This document shows, piece after piece, positions 26,092 through 35,523 of a stretch of DNA of 64,000 nt. Under the pieces are notes generated by a model, which worked only from the letters and a program-made list of their open reading frames with translations, was not told the origin of the DNA and searched no databases. The stretch comes from Cupriavidus oxalaticus (lineage in GTDB: Bacteria; Pseudomonadota; Gammaproteobacteria; Burkholderiales; Burkholderiaceae). Position numbers and translations under genes: made by a program. The stretch spans positions 434,001-498,000 of the forward strand of contig NZ_CP038635.1 of NCBI RefSeq assembly GCF_004768545.1, given 5' to 3'. Every line of letters begins with the position of its first letter. Position 1 is the stretch's first letter.

Positions 26092-26775
26092 ATGGCTTAT
26101 TCCTTCGATTTCACCTCGATCAACCCGAGCACGCTGCACGTGCTGGGCGAGGGCATGATGGTCTCGCTCAAGATCACCGTCACCGCGGTGGTAGTGGGCA
26201 TCATCTGGGGCACCATCCTGGCGATGATGCGGCTGTCGTCATTCCGGCTGCTGAACTGGTTCGCACAGGGGTATGTGACCATCTTCCGCTCCATCCCGCT
26301 GGTGATGGTGCTGTTGTGGTTCTTCCTGATCATCCCGCAGGTGCTGCAGGGCATCTTCAACCTGTCGCCAGCGACCGACCTGCGCATGACCTCGGCGCTG
26401 GTGGCGTTCGCGCTGTTCGAGGCGGCGTACTACTCAGAGATCATCCGCGCGGGGATCCAGAGCGTGTCGCGCGGGCAGATGTTCGCGGCGCAGGCGCTGG
26501 GCATGACCTACGGGCAGTCGATGCGGCTTGTGATCCTGCCGCAGGCGTTCCGCAACATGGTGCCGCTGCTGCTGACCCAGGGCATCATCCTGTTCCAGGA
26601 TACGTCGCTGGTGTACGTGAGCGCGCTGGCTGACTTCTTCGGCCAAGCCTACGGCATCGGCGAGCGCGACGGGCGTATCGTCGAGCTGCTGCTGTTTGCC
26701 GGCCTGGTGTACTTCATCATTTGTTTCTCCGCTTCGCTGCTGGTCAAGCGTTACCAGAAAAAGGTGGCTGTATGA
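26092..26775 (+). CDS. gltK: Glutamate/aspartate ABC transporter permease GltK
   Basis: The 227-residue second permease subunit has a polar-amino-acid permease fold with the coupling loop [20 protein letters not shown] and a terminal [12 protein letters not shown]. It begins 9 bases after gltJ and its stop overlaps the gltL start by four bases (ATGA), pointing to translational coupling and equal subunit supply. Confidence 0.92.
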   Translation: MAYSFDFTSINPSTLHVLGEGMMVSLKITVTAVVVGIIWGTILAMMRLSSFRLLNWFAQGYVTIFRSIPLVMVLLWFFLIIPQVLQGIFNLSPATDLRMTSALVAFALFEAAYYSEIIRAGIQSVSRGQMFAAQALGMTYGQSMRLVILPQAFRNMVPLLLTQGIILFQDTSLVYVSALADFFGQAYGIGERDGRIVELLLFAGLVYFIICFSASLLVKRYQKKVAV

Positions 26776-27506
26776 TCGAAATCAACAATGTTTCCAAGTG
26801 GTACGGCTCCTTCCAGGTGCTGACCGACTGCACCACCAAGGTTGCCAAGGGTGAAGTGGTGGTGGTGTGCGGCCCGTCGGGCTCGGGCAAGTCCACGCTG
26901 ATCAAGACCGTCAACGCGCTGGAGCCATTCCAGAAGGGCGACATCCTGGTCGACGGTACCTCGGTGGGCAATCCCAAGACCAACCTGCCCAAGCTGCGTT
27001 CGCGCGTGGGCATGGTGTTCCAGAACTTCGAGCTGTTCCCGCACCTGTCGATCACCGAGAACCTGACCATCGCGCAGATGAAGGTGCTTGGCCGTTCGAA
27101 GGACGAGGCGATGGCCAAGGGCCTGAAGTACCTCGAGCGCGTGGGCCTGAAGAGCCAGGCTGAGAAGTACCCCGGCCAGCTGTCGGGCGGCCAGCAGCAG
27201 CGCGTGGCGATCGCGCGCGCGCTGTCGATGGATCCGATCTGCATGCTGTTCGACGAACCTACCTCGGCGCTGGACCCCGAGATGGTCAACGAAGTGCTGG
27301 ACGTGATGGTGCAGCTGGCGCAGGAAGGCATGACCATGATGTGCGTGACCCACGAAATGGGTTTCGCGCGCAAGGTGGCCAACCGCGTGATCTTCATGGA
27401 CCAGGGCAAGATCGTCGAAGACGCCGACAAGGAGGAGTTCTTCGGCAATATCGAAGCCCGTTCGGATCGTGCGCGGCAGTTCCTGTCGAAGATCCTGCAT
27501 CACTGA
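26772..27506 (+). CDS. gltL: Glutamate/aspartate ABC transporter ATP-binding protein GltL
   Basis: The 244-residue ABC ATPase has Walker [10 protein letters not shown] (residues about 36-44), the Q-loop [12 protein letters not shown], the signature [15 protein letters not shown], Walker [12 protein letters not shown] and the switch His in CVTHEMGF. All catalytic motifs are intact. It is the last gene of gltIJKL and ends at a strong bidirectional terminator. It powers import of glutamate and aspartate from the cytoplasmic face. Confidence 0.94.
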   Translation: MIEINNVSKWYGSFQVLTDCTTKVAKGEVVVVCGPSGSGKSTLIKTVNALEPFQKGDILVDGTSVGNPKTNLPKLRSRVGMVFQNFELFPHLSITENLTIAQMKVLGRSKDEAMAKGLKYLERVGLKSQAEKYPGQLSGGQQQRVAIARALSMDPICMLFDEPTSALDPEMVNEVLDVMVQLAQEGMTMMCVTHEMGFARKVANRVIFMDQGKIVEDADKEEFFGNIEARSDRARQFLSKILHH

Positions 27507-27522
27507 GCGGACTGTCAGCCAT

Positions 27523-27556
27523 ATGAAAAAGGGACGCCTTGGCGTCCCTTTTTCAT
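27523..27556. terminator. Bidirectional terminator between gltL and the amidotransferase gene
   Basis: A perfect 16-bp stem, ATGAAAAAGGGACGCC / GGCGTCCCTTTTTCAT, loop TT, with A and T runs on both flanks. It serves both convergent genes. Confidence 0.92.
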
Positions 27557-27587
27557 TTGTGTGCCGGATGGCTCAGGTGCAGGCCGC

Positions 27588-28418
27588 TCAGGTACAGGCT
27601 GTATTGGCGGCGTTCTTGGCCTGGACTTCGGGCGGGATCGGCACGGTCAGTGTCATCACCGGACGCCCGTGCTCGAACATGATCAGCTCGCCCGGGGCGA
27701 ACTGGGTCCAGTTCTCGTTGTCGGTCAGCGGGGCGGTGGCGATCACGGCAACGCGGTCGTCGGGCGTGGTTACCTGGGCAAAATCGATCGACAGGTCCGC
27801 ATCGATCAGGTGCGCGGTCGAGAACGGCCACTCCCGCACGATGTAGTACAGGCGGGTAGAGCAGTGGGCAAACAGGGCCTGGCCGTTGCTCAGCAGGAAA
27901 TTGAACACGCCATGCAGCGTGATATCGCGTGTGATGTCGGCCAGCGCATGGCCCAGTTCATTCAGCGGCGGTTGCGAGCCCGGGAAGCGCTTGCGCAGGC
28001 CCTGCATCAGCGTGCAGAAGGCCAGTTCGCTGTCGGTATCGCCCACCGGCTGGTACACGCCCGACAGGAACGGGGAAAAGTTCAGCAGGTCGCCGTTGTG
28101 GGCAAAGATCCAGTGCCGGCCCCATAGCTCGCGCATGAACGGGTGGCAGTTCTCCAGCAGCACCGTGCCCTGCGTCGCCTTGCGGATATGCGAGATGACG
28201 TTCTTGGACTTGATCGGGTAGCGCTTGATCAGGTCGGCCACCGGCGAGGTGCCGGCGGACTGGTTGTCGATGAACAGGCGGCAGGCCTTGTCTTCAAAGA
28301 AGGCAACACCGAAGCCGTCGGCGTGGTGGTCGGTCACGCCGCCGCGGGCGGCGAAGCCGGTGAAGGAGAACGTCACGTCGGTCGGCGTGGCGCAGTTCAT
28401 GCCTAGCAACTGGCACAT
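27588..28418 (-). CDS. Class II glutamine amidotransferase domain protein (YafJ-like)
   Basis: The 276-residue product begins MCQLLGMNCATP, so the nucleophilic Cys is residue 2 after Met removal. HADGFGVAFF and VISHIRKATQGTV (Arg of the glutamine pocket), then ENCHPFMRELWGRHWIFAHNG (in part: WIFAHNGDL) are amidotransferase motifs. No synthase domain is attached, as in the stand-alone YafJ type whose acceptor is unknown. It is convergent with gltL. Its start lies 158 bases from the divergent tartrate dehydrogenase gene. Confidence 0.88.
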   Translation of the reverse strand: MCQLLGMNCATPTDVTFSFTGFAARGGVTDHHADGFGVAFFEDKACRLFIDNQSAGTSPVADLIKRYPIKSKNVISHIRKATQGTVLLENCHPFMRELWGRHWIFAHNGDLLNFSPFLSGVYQPVGDTDSELAFCTLMQGLRKRFPGSQPPLNELGHALADITRDITLHGVFNFLLSNGQALFAHCSTRLYYIVREWPFSTAHLIDADLSIDFAQVTTPDDRVAVIATAPLTDNENWTQFAPGELIMFEHGRPVMTLTVPIPPEVQAKNAANTACT

Positions 28419-28575
28419 ATCGGGGCACCGGTCGGCAGCGGGCTGCCGCTTTGCAATAGAATGCAGACATTATCCCGCGCGCCCGGGCCGCTGCCAAGCA
28501 ACCCGCGGGCGCTCCAGTACGGTGCCAATGACGCCAGCCATGGCGCCACCATACCTGCCAGCAATCCCGAGAACG

Positions 28576-29649
28576 ATGAGCCAATACAAGATCGCCGTGA
28601 TTCCCGGAGACGGAATCGGCACGGAAGTCATGCCCGAGGGCATACGCGTGATGGACGCCGCGGCGCGCCGCTTCGGCATCGACTTCCAGTGGGATCACTT
28701 CGATTTTTCCAGCTGCGACTACTACGCCCGCCACGGCAAGATGCTGCCTGACGACTGGTTCGACACGCTGGTCAAGTACGACGCCATCTATTTCGGCGCG
28801 GTCGGCTGGCCCGATGCGGTGCCCGACCACGTCTCGCTGTGGGGTTCGCTGCTGCAGTTCCGCCGCTCGTTCGACCAGTACGTCAACCTGCGCCCGGTGC
28901 GGCTGATGCCCGGCATCAGGAGCCCGCTCGCGGGCCGCAATCCTGGCGACATCGATTTCTATGTGGTGCGCGAGAATACCGAGGGCGAGTACTCCAGCAT
29001 CGGTGGCCGCATGTTCCCCGGCACCGAGCGCGAGATCGTGGTGCAGGAAACGGTGATGAGCCGCACCGGCGTCGACCGTATCCTGAAGTTTGCCTTCGAG
29101 CTGGCCCGGAAGCGGCCTAAAAAGCACCTGACATCGGCGACCAAGTCCAACGGCATCTCGATCACGATGCCGTACTGGGATGAGCGAGTCGAGGCAATGG
29201 CTGCGAACTACCCCGGCCTGAAGGTCGACAAGTACCACATCGACATCCTGACCGCCCATTTCGTCCAGCATCCGGACTGGTTCGACGTGGTGGTCGCCAG
29301 CAACCTGTTCGGCGACATCCTGTCCGACCTGGGACCGGCCTGCACCGGCACCATCGGCATCGCGCCGTCGGGCAATATCAACCCCGACCGGGCCTTCCCC
29401 AGCCTGTTCGAGCCGGTGCACGGCTCGGCCCCGGACATCGCCGGGCGCGGCGTGGCCAACCCGATCGGCCAGATCTGGTGCGGCGCCATGATGCTGGAAC
29501 ACCTCGGCCATGACGAGGCCGGCGCCGCCGTGCTGGGCGCGATCGAGAAGGTGCTGGCCGCCGGGCCGGAGCACGCGCCGCTGACGCGCGATATCGGCGG
29601 CAAGGCCGGTACGGCCGACCTGGGCCGCGCCATCGCGGAGGCGCTGTGA
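28576..29649 (+). CDS. ttuC: Tartrate dehydrogenase/decarboxylase (isocitrate/isopropylmalate dehydrogenase family)
   Basis: The 357-residue product is a beta-decarboxylating dehydrogenase: IAVIPGDGIGTEVMPEG at the start, VRENTEGEYSSIGG in the substrate loop, and the nucleotide-binding C-terminal LFEPVHGSAPDIAGRGVANP. The FGAVGWPDAVPDHVSLWGSLL region is characteristic of the tartrate dehydrogenase branch, which oxidises or decarboxylates tartrate and D-malate. It overlaps by four bases with a glycerate kinase gene, the usual next enzyme for tartrate degraded via glycerate. That pairing supports the call over isopropylmalate dehydrogenase. Confidence 0.85.
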   Translation: MSQYKIAVIPGDGIGTEVMPEGIRVMDAAARRFGIDFQWDHFDFSSCDYYARHGKMLPDDWFDTLVKYDAIYFGAVGWPDAVPDHVSLWGSLLQFRRSFDQYVNLRPVRLMPGIRSPLAGRNPGDIDFYVVRENTEGEYSSIGGRMFPGTEREIVVQETVMSRTGVDRILKFAFELARKRPKKHLTSATKSNGISITMPYWDERVEAMAANYPGLKVDKYHIDILTAHFVQHPDWFDVVVASNLFGDILSDLGPACTGTIGIAPSGNINPDRAFPSLFEPVHGSAPDIAGRGVANPIGQIWCGAMMLEHLGHDEAGAAVLGAIEKVLAAGPEHAPLTRDIGGKAGTADLGRAIAEAL

Positions 29650-30953
29650 GCGCCGCGTGCGCGGGGGACGCCCGCGCACTGCTGCTCGAGACCTTCCACG
29701 CCGCCGTGGCGGCGGCCGATCCGCTGCAGATCGTCGCGCAGCACCTGCCGCCGCCGCACGCCGGTGGCCGCACGCTGGTGGTGGGCGCGGGCAAGGCTGC
29801 GGCGTCGATGGCCGCGGCGGTCGAGCGCGCCTATGCCGGCAAGGCCACGCTGGAAGGGCTGGTGGTCACCCGCTACGCGCACGGCATGCCGACCGGCCAT
29901 ATCCGCGTGATCGAGGCCGGCCACCCGGTGCCGGACGAGTCGGGCGAGCAGGCCGCGGCGGAGATCCTGGCCGCGGTGCAATCGCTGACGCCGCAGGACC
30001 GGCTGCTGGTCCTGGTCTCGGGCGGTGGCTCGAGCCTGCTGTCGCTGCCGGCCGAGGGTATCCCGATGGCCGACCTGAAGGCGACCACCAGGGAATTGCT
30101 GCGCTGTGGCGCGCCGATCACCGACATGAACATCGTGCGCAAGCACATCTCGCGCATCCAGGGCGGTCGGCTGGCGCAGGCCAGCCAGGCGCCGGTGACC
30201 ACGCTGATCGTCTCGGACGTGGCGGGCGACGATCCCAGTGCGATCGCCTCGGGCCCGACCGTGGCCGATCCCAGCACCTTCAACGACGCGCTGGAGATCC
30301 TGCGCCGCTACGGCGCGCGAGTGCCGGCCAGCGTGCAGTCGCACCTGGAGCGCGGCGCGCGTGGCGAAGTGGCGGAGACGCCCAAGCCTGGCGATCCCTT
30401 GTTCGATCGTGTCGACAACGCCATGATCGCCACCGCCCACGGCAGCCTCGAAGCCGCTGCCGCGCTGTTCCGCCAACGGGGCATCACGCCGGTAGTACTG
30501 GGCGACACGGTGACGGGTGAGGCGAGCGAAGTGGCGCGGGTCTATGCCGCGCTGGTGCGCGAGATTCGCGCGTACAATGCGCCGTTCGCCACGCCCGTGG
30601 CGCTGATTTCCGGAGGTGAGTGCACGGTCACTTTGCCGGCCGGCGGCGGCGCGGGCAAGGCGCGCGGCGGGCGCTGCTCGGAGTTTCTGCTGTCGCTGGC
30701 GGTCGAACTGGCAGGCATGCCCGGCGTGCACGCGATCGCGGCCGACACCGACGGCATCGATGGCTCGGAAGACAACGCCGGCGCGCTGGCCGACCCGACC
30801 ACGCTGGCTCGTGCCGAAGCCGCCGGCCTGCCGGGCCAGCGCCAGCTCGACCTGCACGACGCCTGGGGCCTGTTCGATGCCATCGGCGACCTGGTTGTCA
30901 CCGGACCCACGCGCACCAACGTGAACGATTACCGCGCCATCCTGATTCTCTGA
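29646..30953 (+). CDS. ttuD: Glycerate 2-kinase / TtuD-like (MOFRL family)
   Basis: The 435-residue product starts at GTG 29646 inside the end of ttuC (GTGA overlap). It has the family motifs [47 protein letters not shown] and, near the C-terminus, [16 protein letters not shown] with [14 protein letters not shown] (MOFRL domain). Type 2 glycerate kinases make 2-phosphoglycerate. Older annotation called them hydroxypyruvate reductases (TtuD). With ttuC this forms a two-gene route feeding tartrate-derived glycerate into glycolysis. Confidence 0.87.
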   Translation: MSAACAGDARALLLETFHAAVAAADPLQIVAQHLPPPHAGGRTLVVGAGKAAASMAAAVERAYAGKATLEGLVVTRYAHGMPTGHIRVIEAGHPVPDESGEQAAAEILAAVQSLTPQDRLLVLVSGGGSSLLSLPAEGIPMADLKATTRELLRCGAPITDMNIVRKHISRIQGGRLAQASQAPVTTLIVSDVAGDDPSAIASGPTVADPSTFNDALEILRRYGARVPASVQSHLERGARGEVAETPKPGDPLFDRVDNAMIATAHGSLEAAAALFRQRGITPVVLGDTVTGEASEVARVYAALVREIRAYNAPFATPVALISGGECTVTLPAGGGAGKARGGRCSEFLLSLAVELAGMPGVHAIAADTDGIDGSEDNAGALADPTTLARAEAAGLPGQRQLDLHDAWGLFDAIGDLVVTGPTRTNVNDYRAILIL

Positions 30954-31002
30954 TCCTGAAAAAGTGCCCGCCGCCGTCCCCCGCGGCGAGCCCACGCAAG
31001 CC

Positions 31003-32037
31003 ATGACCCAGAAGCTCACCATCACCCGCCCGGACGACTGGCACCTGCACCTGCGCGATGGCGCGGCGCTCGCCGCCGTACTGCCCGACACCGCCCGCCA
31101 GTTCGCGCGCGCGATCATCATGCCGAACCTGAAGCCCCCCGTGACCACGGTGGAACAGGCGCAGGCCTACCGCGCCCGCATCCTGGCGGCGCTGCCGGCC
31201 GGCATGCAGTTCGAGCCGCTGATGACGCTGTACCTGACCGACAACACCAGCCCCGAGGAAATCGTCGCGGCCAAGGCCAGCGGCTTCGTGCACGGCGTCA
31301 AGCTGTACCCGGCGGGCGCCACCACCAACAGCGACGCCGGCGTGACCGACATCCGCCGCTGCTACGCCGCGCTGGAAGCGATGCAGCGCGAAGGCCTGCC
31401 GCTGCTAGTGCACGGCGAAGTCACCGACCCGGCCATCGATATCTTCGACCGCGAGGCCGTGTTCATCGACCAGGTGATGACGCCGCTGCGCCGCGACATG
31501 CCCGAACTGAAAGTAGTGTTCGAGCACATCACCACCAAGGACGCCGCCCAGTACGTGCTGGAAGCCAGCGGCCCGGTCGGCGCCACCATTACTGCCCACC
31601 ACCTGCTGTATAACCGCAACGCGATCTTCACCGGCGGCATCCGCCCGCACTATTACTGCCTGCCGGTGCTCAAGCGCGAAACCCATCGCGAGGCGCTGGT
31701 CGCGGCCGCCACCTCCGGCAACCCGCGCTTCTTCCTCGGCACCGACAGCGCGCCGCACGCGCGCGGCCTGAAGGAGCACGCCTGCGGCTGCGCCGGCTGC
31801 TACACCGCGCTGCATGCGATGGAGCTGTATGCCGAGGCCTTCGACGCCGCCGGCGCGCTGGACAAGCTGGAAGCCTTCGCCAGCTTCAACGGCCCGGCCT
31901 TCTACGGCCTGCCGCGCAACACCGGCACGCTGACGCTGGAGCGCGAAGACTGGCAGTTGCCGGCAGAACTGCCGTACGGCGACACCACGCTGGTGCCGCT
32001 GCGCGGTGGTGAAACACTGCGCTGGAAAGCGCGCTGA
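31003..32037 (+). CDS. pyrC: Dihydroorotase (type II, PyrC)
   Basis: The 344-residue amidohydrolase begins [16 protein letters not shown], whose HLH motif binds zinc. The carboxylated-Lys loop [44 protein letters not shown] and [19 protein letters not shown] complete the metal and substrate sites. It cyclises carbamoyl aspartate to dihydroorotate in pyrimidine synthesis. Length matches E. coli PyrC. A DUF3025 gene follows 11 bases later on the same strand and is probably co-transcribed. Confidence 0.96.
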   Translation: MTQKLTITRPDDWHLHLRDGAALAAVLPDTARQFARAIIMPNLKPPVTTVEQAQAYRARILAALPAGMQFEPLMTLYLTDNTSPEEIVAAKASGFVHGVKLYPAGATTNSDAGVTDIRRCYAALEAMQREGLPLLVHGEVTDPAIDIFDREAVFIDQVMTPLRRDMPELKVVFEHITTKDAAQYVLEASGPVGATITAHHLLYNRNAIFTGGIRPHYYCLPVLKRETHREALVAAATSGNPRFFLGTDSAPHARGLKEHACGCAGCYTALHAMELYAEAFDAAGALDKLEAFASFNGPAFYGLPRNTGTLTLEREDWQLPAELPYGDTTLVPLRGGETLRWKAR

Positions 32038-32048
32038 CCGCTGCGGCA

Positions 32049-32888
32049 TTGCCAGCCGGAGCAACTGCGGCGGGCGAATCCTTCGCCGCCGCGCTGGCCG
32101 GGATCGACTGGTCCCGGCCATGGTTCCAACCCTTTGCCCCGCGCGGCGCGGCGCTGGCCGCGGCAGTGCAGGGCGGGGCCGACCTGCGGGCACTGCTCGA
32201 TGCAGAGTCTGGCGCAATGGGCCTGCAGAACGCGCGCGGCCTGCCGCTGCGCTTTGTCCCGCAACTGGCCTTGCCCGAGGGCAGCGCCTACGAAGCGCAT
32301 ATCGACGCCACCGGCGAGGTCCCGACGCGCGACAATCTCCACGATTTCTTCAATGCCCTGGTCTGGCTGTATTTCCCCCAGGCCAAGCGCGTGCTCAATC
32401 AGATCCAGGCCACGGTGATCGCGCGCGAAGGTGTACGGACCGCGCGCGGCGGCGTACGCGACGCGGCCACGCTGTTCGACGAGAACGCGGTGCTGTTCCT
32501 GAGCGAAGACGACGAACATGCCGAAGCGCTGCGAGGGTTTGCCTGGCAGCAGCTCTTTGTCGACCAACGGCACGCGTGGGCCGCCGCCTGCAGGGTCGTG
32601 CCGTTCGGCCATGCACTGCTGGAAAAGCTGGTGCGGCCGTACAAAGCCGTGACCGCGCATGCCTGGACGCTGCCGCTGGTGGCGGATGGCGCGCTGGACA
32701 AGGCGGTGGCGTTGTCGCTGCAAGACGCTGCCGCAGCCGGCACGCTGCGCGGCGGCCGCTGCTTCGCTCCGTTGCCTGTCATGGGGATCCCGGGGTGGTG
32801 TGACGACAACGCCTCGCCTGATTTCTATGCCGACACCACGGTGTTCCGGCCCGGGCGCATGCGGGATTTACGCCGGCAACCCGATTGA
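32049..32888 (+). CDS. DUF3025 domain-containing protein
   Basis: The 279-residue soluble protein of unknown function carries the DUF3025 pattern: LPLRFVPQLALPEGSAYEAH, HDFFNALVWLYFPQAKRVLN, DENAVLFL and DFYADTTVFRPGR near the end. The start is uncertain. The frame opens after a stop at 32010 and no ATG is available until residue 58, so TTG 32049 is taken; CTG at 32022 or 32034 is possible. It follows pyrC by 11 bases and precedes rnpB by about 20. Confidence 0.8.
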   Translation: MPAGATAAGESFAAALAGIDWSRPWFQPFAPRGAALAAAVQGGADLRALLDAESGAMGLQNARGLPLRFVPQLALPEGSAYEAHIDATGEVPTRDNLHDFFNALVWLYFPQAKRVLNQIQATVIAREGVRTARGGVRDAATLFDENAVLFLSEDDEHAEALRGFAWQQLFVDQRHAWAAACRVVPFGHALLEKLVRPYKAVTAHAWTLPLVADGALDKAVALSLQDAAAAGTLRGGRCFAPLPVMGIPGWCDDNASPDFYADTTVFRPGRMRDLRRQPD

Positions 32889-32908
32889 ATCGGTGTTAGA
32901 CTGCGGCC

Positions 32909-33251
32909 CGCAAAGCAGGCCAGGCAACCGCTGCCTGTACCGCAAGGTGCAGGGGGAGGAAAGTCCGGACTCCACAGGGCAGGGTGTTGGCTAACAGCCA
33001 TCCACGGCAACGTGCGGAATAGGGCCACAGAGACGAGTCTTGCCGCCGGGTTCGCCCGGCGGCAAGGGTGAAACGCGGTAACCTCCACCTGGAGCAATCC
33101 CAAATAGGCAGGCGATGAAGCGGCCCGCTGAGTCTGCGGGTAGGGAGCTGGAGCCGGCTGGTAACAGCCGGCCTAGAGGAATGGTTGTCACGCGCCGCTG
33201 GCCGCAAGGCGGGCGGTGCGCACAGAATCCGGCTTATCGGCCTGCTTTGCT
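32909..33251 (+). ncRNA. rnpB: RNase P RNA (class A)
   Basis: The catalytic RNA of RNase P, which matures tRNA 5' ends. The terminal P1 helix is perfect: GCAAAGCAGGCC (32910-32921) with GGCCTGCTTTGC (33239-33250). The universal core is recognisable: GAGGAAAGTCCGGACTCC near the 5' end, the CAGGGTGTTGGCTAACAGCC region, GGGTGAAACGCGGTAACCTCC, AAATAGGCAGGCGATGAAG, and ACAGAATCCGGCTTAT at the 3' end. A -10-like TAGACT lies at 32897-32902, with no convincing -35. Exact ends are estimated from P1. Confidence 0.95.
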
Positions 33252-33306
33252 TCAGTCTTCGGCATGACCCGGCGCCTTCGCGGCACACCGGGCCGGCCAA
33301 CTTCCA

Positions 33307-33729
33307 TCAGCCTTCGACGATTTCCATCGTGTGCGTGATCTCGGCCGTCTTGGCCAGCATGATCGACGCCGAGCAGTACTTCTCGTGCGACAGCTTGATG
33401 GCGCGCTCGACCGTGGCGGGGTTGAGATTCTTGCCGGTCACCACAAAATGGAAGTTGATGCGGGTGAAGACCTTGGGGTCCTCGCTGGCACGGTCGGCCT
33501 GAAGCTGCACGCTGCAGCCGGTCACCTCCTGGCGGCCGCGCTTGAGGATCAGCACCACGTCATAGGCCGTGCAGCCGCCGGTGCCGACCAGCACCATTTC
33601 CATCGGCCGCGGCGCAAGGTTATGGCCACCGCCCTCGGGAGCGCCGTCCATCGCGACGATATGGCCGCTGCCGGTCTGGGCGACGAAGCTCATGCCGTCC
33701 ACGCCCATCCAAGTTACTTTGCATTCCAT
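33307..33729 (-). CDS. OsmC family protein
   Basis: The 140-residue protein belongs to the OsmC/Ohr superfamily of thiol-dependent proteins that can reduce organic peroxides. The two conserved Cys are present in GTGGCTAYDVVL and SHEKYCSASIML. The N-terminus MECKVTWMGVDGMSFVAQTG resembles the YhfA subgroup, whose role is uncharacterised, rather than OhrA. The start at 33729 has AGGAA eight bases upstream; a longer in-frame ATG adds 22 unconserved residues. It is convergent with rnpB. Confidence 0.9.
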   Translation of the reverse strand: MECKVTWMGVDGMSFVAQTGSGHIVAMDGAPEGGGHNLAPRPMEMVLVGTGGCTAYDVVLILKRGRQEVTGCSVQLQADRASEDPKVFTRINFHFVVTGKNLNPATVERAIKLSHEKYCSASIMLAKTAEITHTMEIVEG

Positions 33730-33964
33730 TTTGTTCGTTCCTGTCGTTTCTGTTGTGGTATTGCGATCACAAGCGCGTGACCCCGAATCTTGCATTTCTG
33801 AGTATATGGCATCGTCAAGTTCGGCCGCCGGCTGCCGATATCCTTAGGAAATCTGAGGGTTTCCTCTAATGTGACAACTCGACGACATTGGCACTTTTGG
33901 TTTAAGTGTTTGAATATTAAGAAGATTTTATGGGTGTGCGGAGAGGCTTTTTCTTACCACAATA

Positions 33965-33979
33965 CGAAATCGCATTTCG
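33965..33979. promoter_or_regulatory. Palindrome just upstream of the small-RNA promoter
   Basis: CGAAAT-CGC-ATTTCG is a perfect inverted repeat ending 15 bases before the -35 box of the candidate small RNA. This is a position suited to an activator or repressor. A second repeat, AGGAAA/TTTCCT, lies at 33846-33865. The AT-rich stretch 33800-33960 shows no gene. Confidence 0.4.
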
Positions 33980-33994
33980 CACTACAAATTTCCC

Positions 33995-34022
33995 TTGCAT
34001 CCGGGAAAACCCCATGTATAAT
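33995..34022 (+). promoter_or_regulatory. Strong sigma-70-like promoter of the candidate small RNA
   Basis: TTGCAT (33995-34000) and a perfect TATAAT (34017-34022) are separated by 16 bases. Expected transcription start is about 34029. No credible reading frame follows before the terminator at 34160. Confidence 0.7.
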
Positions 34023-34028
34023 TTCAAT

Positions 34029-34190
34029 CATTGAACGACGGCGCTGACAGCGCGCCAGAGTGCGAAAGCGAAGCCTCCCGGCCAAGCCCTCCGCACCGCC
34101 CGCAGGTCCCACCGTCGATCTCCAAGTGTCTCCTCCACCCTCCTCCTTTGGTGGATTCAAACCCAAGCTAAACCAGCTTGGGTTTTTTTT
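34029..34190 (+). ncRNA. Candidate small RNA carrying an anti-Shine-Dalgarno mimic
   Basis: A promoter, about 160 bases and an intrinsic terminator make an isolated transcription unit between osmC and rplM. The DNA near the 3' part reads CTCCTCCACCCTCCTCCTTT (34130-34149), with CCTCCTTT at 34142-34149. That octamer equals the 16S rRNA 3' end that reads the Shine-Dalgarno site. CCTCC occurs three times in 34132-34146. No well-formed open frame with a ribosome site is seen. I recall a family of betaproteobacterial toxic small RNAs with anti-SD motifs, and this may be a member, but that needs a covariance search. It could alternatively be an mRNA-sponging or ribosome-binding regulator. Confidence 0.6.
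34160..34190 (+). terminator. Intrinsic terminator of the candidate small RNA
   Basis: Perfect 10-bp stem AACCCAAGCT / AGCTTGGGTT with loop AAACC, followed by eight T. It lies about 250 bases before rplM and cannot belong to osmC, which is on the other strand. Confidence 0.92.
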
Positions 34191-34270
34191 CGCCCCTGCT
34201 ATCGAAGTGGCCCACGCTGCTCGGGTAGTCGATTTGCGGCAACGATCTTGACGAAAACCCCAGTCTTTGC

Positions 34271-34300
34271 TTGTGCCAGCCCGGGACCCGCCATTATAAT
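34271..34300 (+). promoter_or_regulatory. Promoter of rplM-rpsI
   Basis: TTGTGC (34271-34276) and TATAAT (34295-34300) with an 18-base spacer. This gives a leader of about 130 bases before rplM, room for the L13-type autoregulation known in other bacteria. No specific fold was assigned. Confidence 0.65.
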
Positions 34301-34438
34301 CGTGGGCTTTTCCGTCATGCCCGCGGGAAAGAGAAGCAGCATCCGGCCAGTCCCCAGGACGGGCCACAAGACTTGCAGGGGCGAGCACAAGCCTTCGCGA
34401 GTCGGATTTCGGGCACGAACTAATAGTCAGGAAAAATC

Positions 34439-34867
34439 ATGAAGACCTTTTCCGCCAAGCCTCATGAGGTAAAGCGCGACTGGTACGTGATTGACGCGAC
34501 GGACAAAGTCCTCGGCCGTGTCGCCAGCGAAGTGGCACGCCGTCTGCGCGGCAAGCACAAGCCGGAATTCACTCCGCACGTCGACACGGGTGATTACATC
34601 ATCATCGTCAATGCAGCCAAGCTGCGTGTCACGGGTACCAAGGAAACGGACAAGAAGTACTATCGCCATTCGGGTTACCCGGGCGGTATCTACGAAACGA
34701 CGTTCGGCAAGATGCAGCAGCGTTTCCCGGGCCGTGCCCTGGAAAAGGCTGTGAAGGGCATGCTGCCGAAGGGTCCGCTGGGCTACGCGATGATCAAGAA
34801 GCTGAAGGTTTACGCCGAAGCCGAGCATCCGCATGAAGCGCAGCAGCCCAAGGCGCTGGAAATCTAA
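34439..34867 (+). CDS. rplM: 50S ribosomal protein L13
   Basis: The 142-residue protein matches L13 throughout: [37 protein letters not shown], then [16 protein letters not shown] and [19 protein letters not shown]13 is an early-assembling large-subunit protein that binds 23S rRNA. An AGGAAAAATC site precedes the ATG. It forms the standard rplM-rpsI operon with S9, 12 bases downstream. Confidence 0.98.
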   Translation: MKTFSAKPHEVKRDWYVIDATDKVLGRVASEVARRLRGKHKPEFTPHVDTGDYIIIVNAAKLRVTGTKETDKKYYRHSGYPGGIYETTFGKMQQRFPGRALEKAVKGMLPKGPLGYAMIKKLKVYAEAEHPHEAQQPKALEI

Positions 34868-34879
34868 GGAGGCCAATCC

Positions 34880-35272
34880 ATGATCGGTAACTGGAATTAC
34901 GGTACTGGCCGCCGCAAGAGCGCTGTGGCTCGTGTCTTCATCAAGTCGGGCAAGGGCGACATCGTCGTCAACGGCAAGCCCATCAAAGAGTATTTCGCTC
35001 GCGAAACCTCGCTGATGATCGTGCGCCAGCCCCTGGAACTGACCGCCCACGGCGAAACGTTCGACATCAAGGTCAACGTGACCGGTGGTGGCGAAACGGG
35101 CCAGGCCGGCGCAGTGCGCCACGGCATCACCCGCGCCCTGATCGACTACGACGCGACCCTGAAGTCGGCCCTGTCGAAGGCTGGCTACGTCACGCGCGAT
35201 GCACGTGAAGTCGAGCGTAAGAAGGTCGGCTTCCACAAGGCGCGTCGTCGCAAGCAGTTCTCGAAGCGCTGA
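34880..35272 (+). CDS. rpsI: 30S ribosomal protein S9
   Basis: The 130-residue S9 has [17 protein letters not shown] at the start, [17 protein letters not shown] in the middle, and the basic tail [17 protein letters not shown] that reaches the ribosomal P site. SD AAGGAGG lies upstream. An intrinsic terminator follows at 35321, ending the operon. Confidence 0.98.
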   Translation: MIGNWNYGTGRRKSAVARVFIKSGKGDIVVNGKPIKEYFARETSLMIVRQPLELTAHGETFDIKVNVTGGGETGQAGAVRHGITRALIDYDATLKSALSKAGYVTRDAREVERKKVGFHKARRRKQFSKR

Positions 35273-35320
35273 TGCGTTTTCGCGGTCCTGGTCCCTGCCG
35301 GATGCCGCGAAATCCAGAAA

Positions 35321-35349
35321 AACCGCACGCTGGCCGTGCGGTTTTTTTT
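35321..35349 (+). terminator. Intrinsic terminator after rpsI
   Basis: AACCGCACG / CGTGCGGTT stem with a five-base loop and a T run, 48 bases after the rpsI stop. Confidence 0.92.
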
Positions 35350-35523
35350 CGCCTGTTCCCTGCGGATTCACATCCGGCTGCCGAAATAGCGGGTGGAGCC
35401 AGACTTTTGTGGGGTATGCGCTGCACGCGGATACAATCACGCCCTGTCGCTATCGGCAAGCCGTCTGTCATGGCGACGCGCCCCGGGCCCGGCGGCCCGG
35501 TACGAACGAGAGAGGAGTGAGCG

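Noticed and set aside
33954..34388. 144-codon minus-strand frame between osmC and rplM
   Set aside because: No homology-like motif or ribosome site; it lies across the small-RNA promoter, its terminator and the rplM promoter, which explain the sequence better.
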